From: Saccharibacillus kuerlensis DSM 22868
GTDB taxonomy: Bacteria > Bacillota > Bacilli > Paenibacillales > Paenibacillaceae
Assembly (NCBI RefSeq): GCF_000378145.1
Contig: NZ_KB899278.1
Location: 1-64,000, forward strand
Reading direction: 5' to 3'
Length of the DNA: 64,000 bases
Positions 61,594 through 64,000 of this stretch are shown here, one piece after another; position 1 is the first letter of the stretch, and each line of letters begins with the position of its first letter. The notes below the pieces were generated by a model. That model was not told where the DNA came from. It did no database searches and worked only from the letters and a program-made list of their open reading frames with translations. Both the position numbers and the translations under genes were made by a program.

Positions 61594-63348
61594 ATGGCAT
61601 TGGACGGAATCGTTACACGCGCAATCTCCGCCGAGCTCGCTGCACTCCAAGGCGCACGCATCGGCAAAGTACATCAGCCCTCGGCCAGCGATATCGTCTT
61701 CCAAATCCGCTCCCGTGCAGGCAACAAGAAGCTGCTGCTGTCCGCAAGCCTTACCTATCCGCGAGTACAGTTCACCGAACAATCTTATATGAATCCTCCT
61801 GAAGCTCCCATGTTCTGTATGCTGCTGCGCAAACACTGCGAAGGCGGCGTAATCGAAAAAATCGAGCAGGTCGGCATGGAGCGCATTTTGCATTTCTGGA
61901 TCCGCCAGCGCGACGAAGTAGGCGACGTGTCGCTCAAAAAGCTTGTGATCGAATTAATGGGTCGGCACAGCAACATCATTCTGCTTGACGCTGTGACGGG
62001 CGTTATCTTGGACGGCATTCATCATGTCACTCCTGCGATCAGCAGTTTCCGTGTCGTAATGCCGGGTTTTCAGTATCAGGAACCTCCTCAGCAGCATAAG
62101 CTAAATCCGCTGGAAACAAGCGAAGAACAGTTTGCGCAAAAATGGAACGAAAATGTAGTCACTCCTCCCGTAAACCGGCTTGTTGACGCCTACACGGGCC
62201 TCAGTCCGTTGATTGCCCAGGAAGTGCTCCACCGGGCAGCGTCAGGGAATCCGGAAGAAGAATCCGGCACTGACTCCTCTGCAGTCTGGCAGGCATTTGA
62301 CGTTCTGATGAGCGATGTTCGCGCAGGAAAATTCTCTCCAACCAGCGGCCTTAACGCGCGCGGCAAGCTTGTGTTCTCCGCTGTGCCGCTGACGCTGATC
62401 GAAGGCGAGCTTCGCCAATTCGATTCCATCAGCACCTGTATGGAACATTATTACGGAGACAAAGCCGACCGGGATACCGTCAAACAAAAGGTTGGCGACC
62501 TGATCAAGTTTCTTCAGAACGAGCGCAGTAAAAACGTTAAGAAGCTTGACCATCTGGACAAGGACCTCGAAGAAGCGCAGGACGCCGAGCAGTACCGGAT
62601 TTACGGCGAGCTGCTGTTTGCTTCGCTGCACCTGCTGAAGCGCGGCATGAAAGAGATCGAGCTGGTCAACTTCTACGACGAGGAACAGCGTACGGTCAAA
62701 GTTCAACTCGATCCTCTTCTCGGTCCGTCGGACAATGCCCAGCGCTATTTCAAAAAGTACAACAAATACAAAAACAGTCTGGCCGTCATCGATGAACAGG
62801 TCAAAAAAACGCATGAAGAGATCGCGTACATGGATAATCTGCTGCAGCAGCTTAATGATGCCTCGCTGCGTGACGTCGATGAGATTCGTGCCGAGCTTGC
62901 GGAACAAGGATATGTACGCAACCGTGTTTCGCGCGGCGCCAAAAAGAAAAAGAAGAACGACAAGCCGACCCTGCATATGTATACATCGTCAGAAGGCATT
63001 GAAATTTATGTCGGTAAAAATAACTTGCAGAACGAATTCATCACCAACCGTCTGGCGCATTCCAGCGATACCTGGCTGCACACTAAGGATATTCCGGGTT
63101 CGCACGTTGTTATCCGCAGCGCGGAATATGGCGAAGATACGCTGAACGAAGCCGCCCAGCTGGCCGCTTATTTCAGTCAAGCCAAGCATTCCAGCAGCGT
63201 ACCGGTCGACATGACTCAAATTCGCCATGTTCGCAAACCAAGCGGATCAAAGCCAGGCTTTGTCATCTACGATCATCAAAAAACGCTCTTCGTTACGCCG
63301 GATGAAGATTTGATCAAATCTCTTCCAAATGCAGTAAAGAACGGGTAA
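61594..63348 (+). CDS. rqcH: ribosome quality control protein RqcH (NFACT family)
   Basis: A 584-residue protein that binds stalled 50S subunits with peptidyl-tRNA and adds C-terminal alanine tails. The NFACT-N domain (about 1-200) starts MALDGIVTRAI with GKVHQPSASDIVFQIR. A helical and coiled-coil part covers about 290-435. The NFACT-R domain (about 450-560) has EIYVGKNNLQNE and HTKDIPGSHVVI, including the DxPGSHV motif. A basic Lys run (KKKKKND) lies between them. The ATG follows GAAGG. Confidence 0.93.
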   Translation: MALDGIVTRAISAELAALQGARIGKVHQPSASDIVFQIRSRAGNKKLLLSASLTYPRVQFTEQSYMNPPEAPMFCMLLRKHCEGGVIEKIEQVGMERILHFWIRQRDEVGDVSLKKLVIELMGRHSNIILLDAVTGVILDGIHHVTPAISSFRVVMPGFQYQEPPQQHKLNPLETSEEQFAQKWNENVVTPPVNRLVDAYTGLSPLIAQEVLHRAASGNPEEESGTDSSAVWQAFDVLMSDVRAGKFSPTSGLNARGKLVFSAVPLTLIEGELRQFDSISTCMEHYYGDKADRDTVKQKVGDLIKFLQNERSKNVKKLDHLDKDLEEAQDAEQYRIYGELLFASLHLLKRGMKEIELVNFYDEEQRTVKVQLDPLLGPSDNAQRYFKKYNKYKNSLAVIDEQVKKTHEEIAYMDNLLQQLNDASLRDVDEIRAELAEQGYVRNRVSRGAKKKKKNDKPTLHMYTSSEGIEIYVGKNNLQNEFITNRLAHSSDTWLHTKDIPGSHVVIRSAEYGEDTLNEAAQLAAYFSQAKHSSSVPVDMTQIRHVRKPSGSKPGFVIYDHQKTLFVTPDEDLIKSLPNAVKNG

Positions 63349-63409
63349 ATACCGACTTAATAGAAATTCTTAATTACCCAGAGATCTCCAGATTTTGTGC
63401 GACTGAAAG

Positions 63410-63449
63410 AAAAAGCGTATTCGCCGTTTTGGCCGAATACGCTTTTTTG
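63410..63449 (+). terminator. rqcH terminator
   Basis: AAAAAGCGTATTCGCC and GGCCGAATACGCTTTTTT form a long stem around GTTTT, with T residues after it; the stem is symmetric enough to serve the convergent PHP gene. Confidence 0.85.
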
Positions 63450-63578
63450 CATTCCTTAACTTATTCAGCGGTTTTACGCAGTTCCTTTTCGCGATTGCTC
63501 TTGCTCAGCCGCTTACAGACCAGCACCACTTTGCTTTGATCCGCTGTCTCTGCCAGTTTTTTTGGAATTATGCAAACT

Positions 63579-64000
63579 TCACTGCTGACTCAACTGCCGA
63601 AGAGTATCAACTACCGCTGCTTCAACCGTATAAGCGCCGAGCTCTCCATGGAACACTTTGCCCTGCCGAACTCCGTGGTAATCGGAACCGGCTGTCGTCA
63701 GCAGACCGTATTCTTCAGCCAGCTTCCGGTAACGCTCCTCGTCATCCGACATATGGTCGGGATGACGAACTTCAATACCGGCCGGCTTGGCCGCTTCCAA
63801 CACCGTGCGTACAAGTTCATCGTCACCGTACAGGCCCGGATGAGCCAGCACCGGTATCCCGCCTGCTTCGCGGATCCAATCCGCTGCTTCGACAGGTGTA
63901 ATACGCGGCGGAGACACATAAGCCGCCGCTCCTTCAGCCAGATATTTATCAAAAGCATCCCGAAGATCGGACGCATACCCTTTGCGTACCAGCACATCGG
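63579..64000 (-). CDS. PHP-domain phosphoesterase, partial (C-terminal part)
   Basis: The last 140 residues of a PHP-type hydrolase related to 3',5'-nucleotide phosphatases/RNase AM. It contains AGGIPVLAHPGLYG with a metal His, then TTAGSDYHG, the late PHP metal motif. The frame is open to the right edge of the window, so the start and the first half lie outside. The Met sometimes drawn at 63995 is a GTG inside the gene. It ends with LRQLSQQ and TGA. Confidence 0.85.
   Translation of the reverse strand, partial: DVLVRKGYASDLRDAFDKYLAEGAAAYVSPPRITPVEAADWIREAGGIPVLAHPGLYGDDELVRTVLEAAKPAGIEVRHPDHMSDDEERYRKLAEEYGLLTTAGSDYHGVRQGKVFHGELGAYTVEAAVVDTLRQLSQQ

Noticed and set aside
63458-63578. Minus-strand open stretch ending KSNREKELRKTAE after the PHP gene
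   Set aside because: About 40 codons, no start codon or ribosome site; too weak to call a gene.

Overview
The window looks like a chromosomal segment of a Paenibacillaceae-type Firmicute (Paenibacillus/Saccharibacillus-like). This rests on the conserved order yicC-remA-gmk-rpoZ-coaBC-priA-def-fmt-rsmB-rlmN-prpC-prkC-rsgA-rpe, on strong AGGAGG-type ribosome sites, on S-layer homology domains, and on moderate GC content broken by one strongly AT-rich island. No rRNA, CRISPR array, transposase or prophage gene was seen.

Layout. 1-3720: a lipoprotein sugar-binding protein and two permeases without an ATPase. 3836-10803: a serine hydrolase, a damaged glycine-zipper gene, and an FbpABC/AfuABC-type importer divergent from a SorC-family regulator. 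10905-15040: DUF4261 protein, esterase, ATP-grasp enzyme and GNAT acetyltransferase. 15553-20234: a large secreted protein and an SLH-domain protein, overlapping by one base. 20895-26344: alanyl-tRNA editing protein, ABC exporter, two YtxH proteins and a glycosyltransferase. 26345-31727: the fructose operon fruR-fruK-fruA, whose fruA 3' part lies in an AT-rich block of about 2.1 kb. That block also carries an orphan secreted protein, and an apparent old fruA 3' end is left stranded beyond it. 32038-36368: a PAS-GGDEF cyclase, a SUFU-domain protein, a chemoreceptor 3' remnant and an SPFH protein. 36369-42580: a hairpin-rich presumed RNA leader, recG, fakB, fakA and rpmB. 42815-59014: the translation/envelope housekeeping block, all on the minus strand. 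59107-64000: a dioxygenase with an apparent MhqR operator in its promoter, dapF, rqcH and a PHP protein cut by the window edge.

The most unusual signals are these. (1) A circularly permuted tRNA-like sequence at 36647-36710, inside a hairpin-rich leader of about 520 nt upstream of the SPFH gene. (2) The mosaic fruA with a stranded old 3' end and an orphan secreted protein. (3) Compensating frameshifts in a glycine-zipper gene. (4) Long low-complexity additions to RsmB, CoaBC and PrkC. (5) A 25-codon ORF with a strong ribosome site and its own terminator upstream of the SLH operon. All functional statements come from reading the sequence and from family knowledge; no database search was run.
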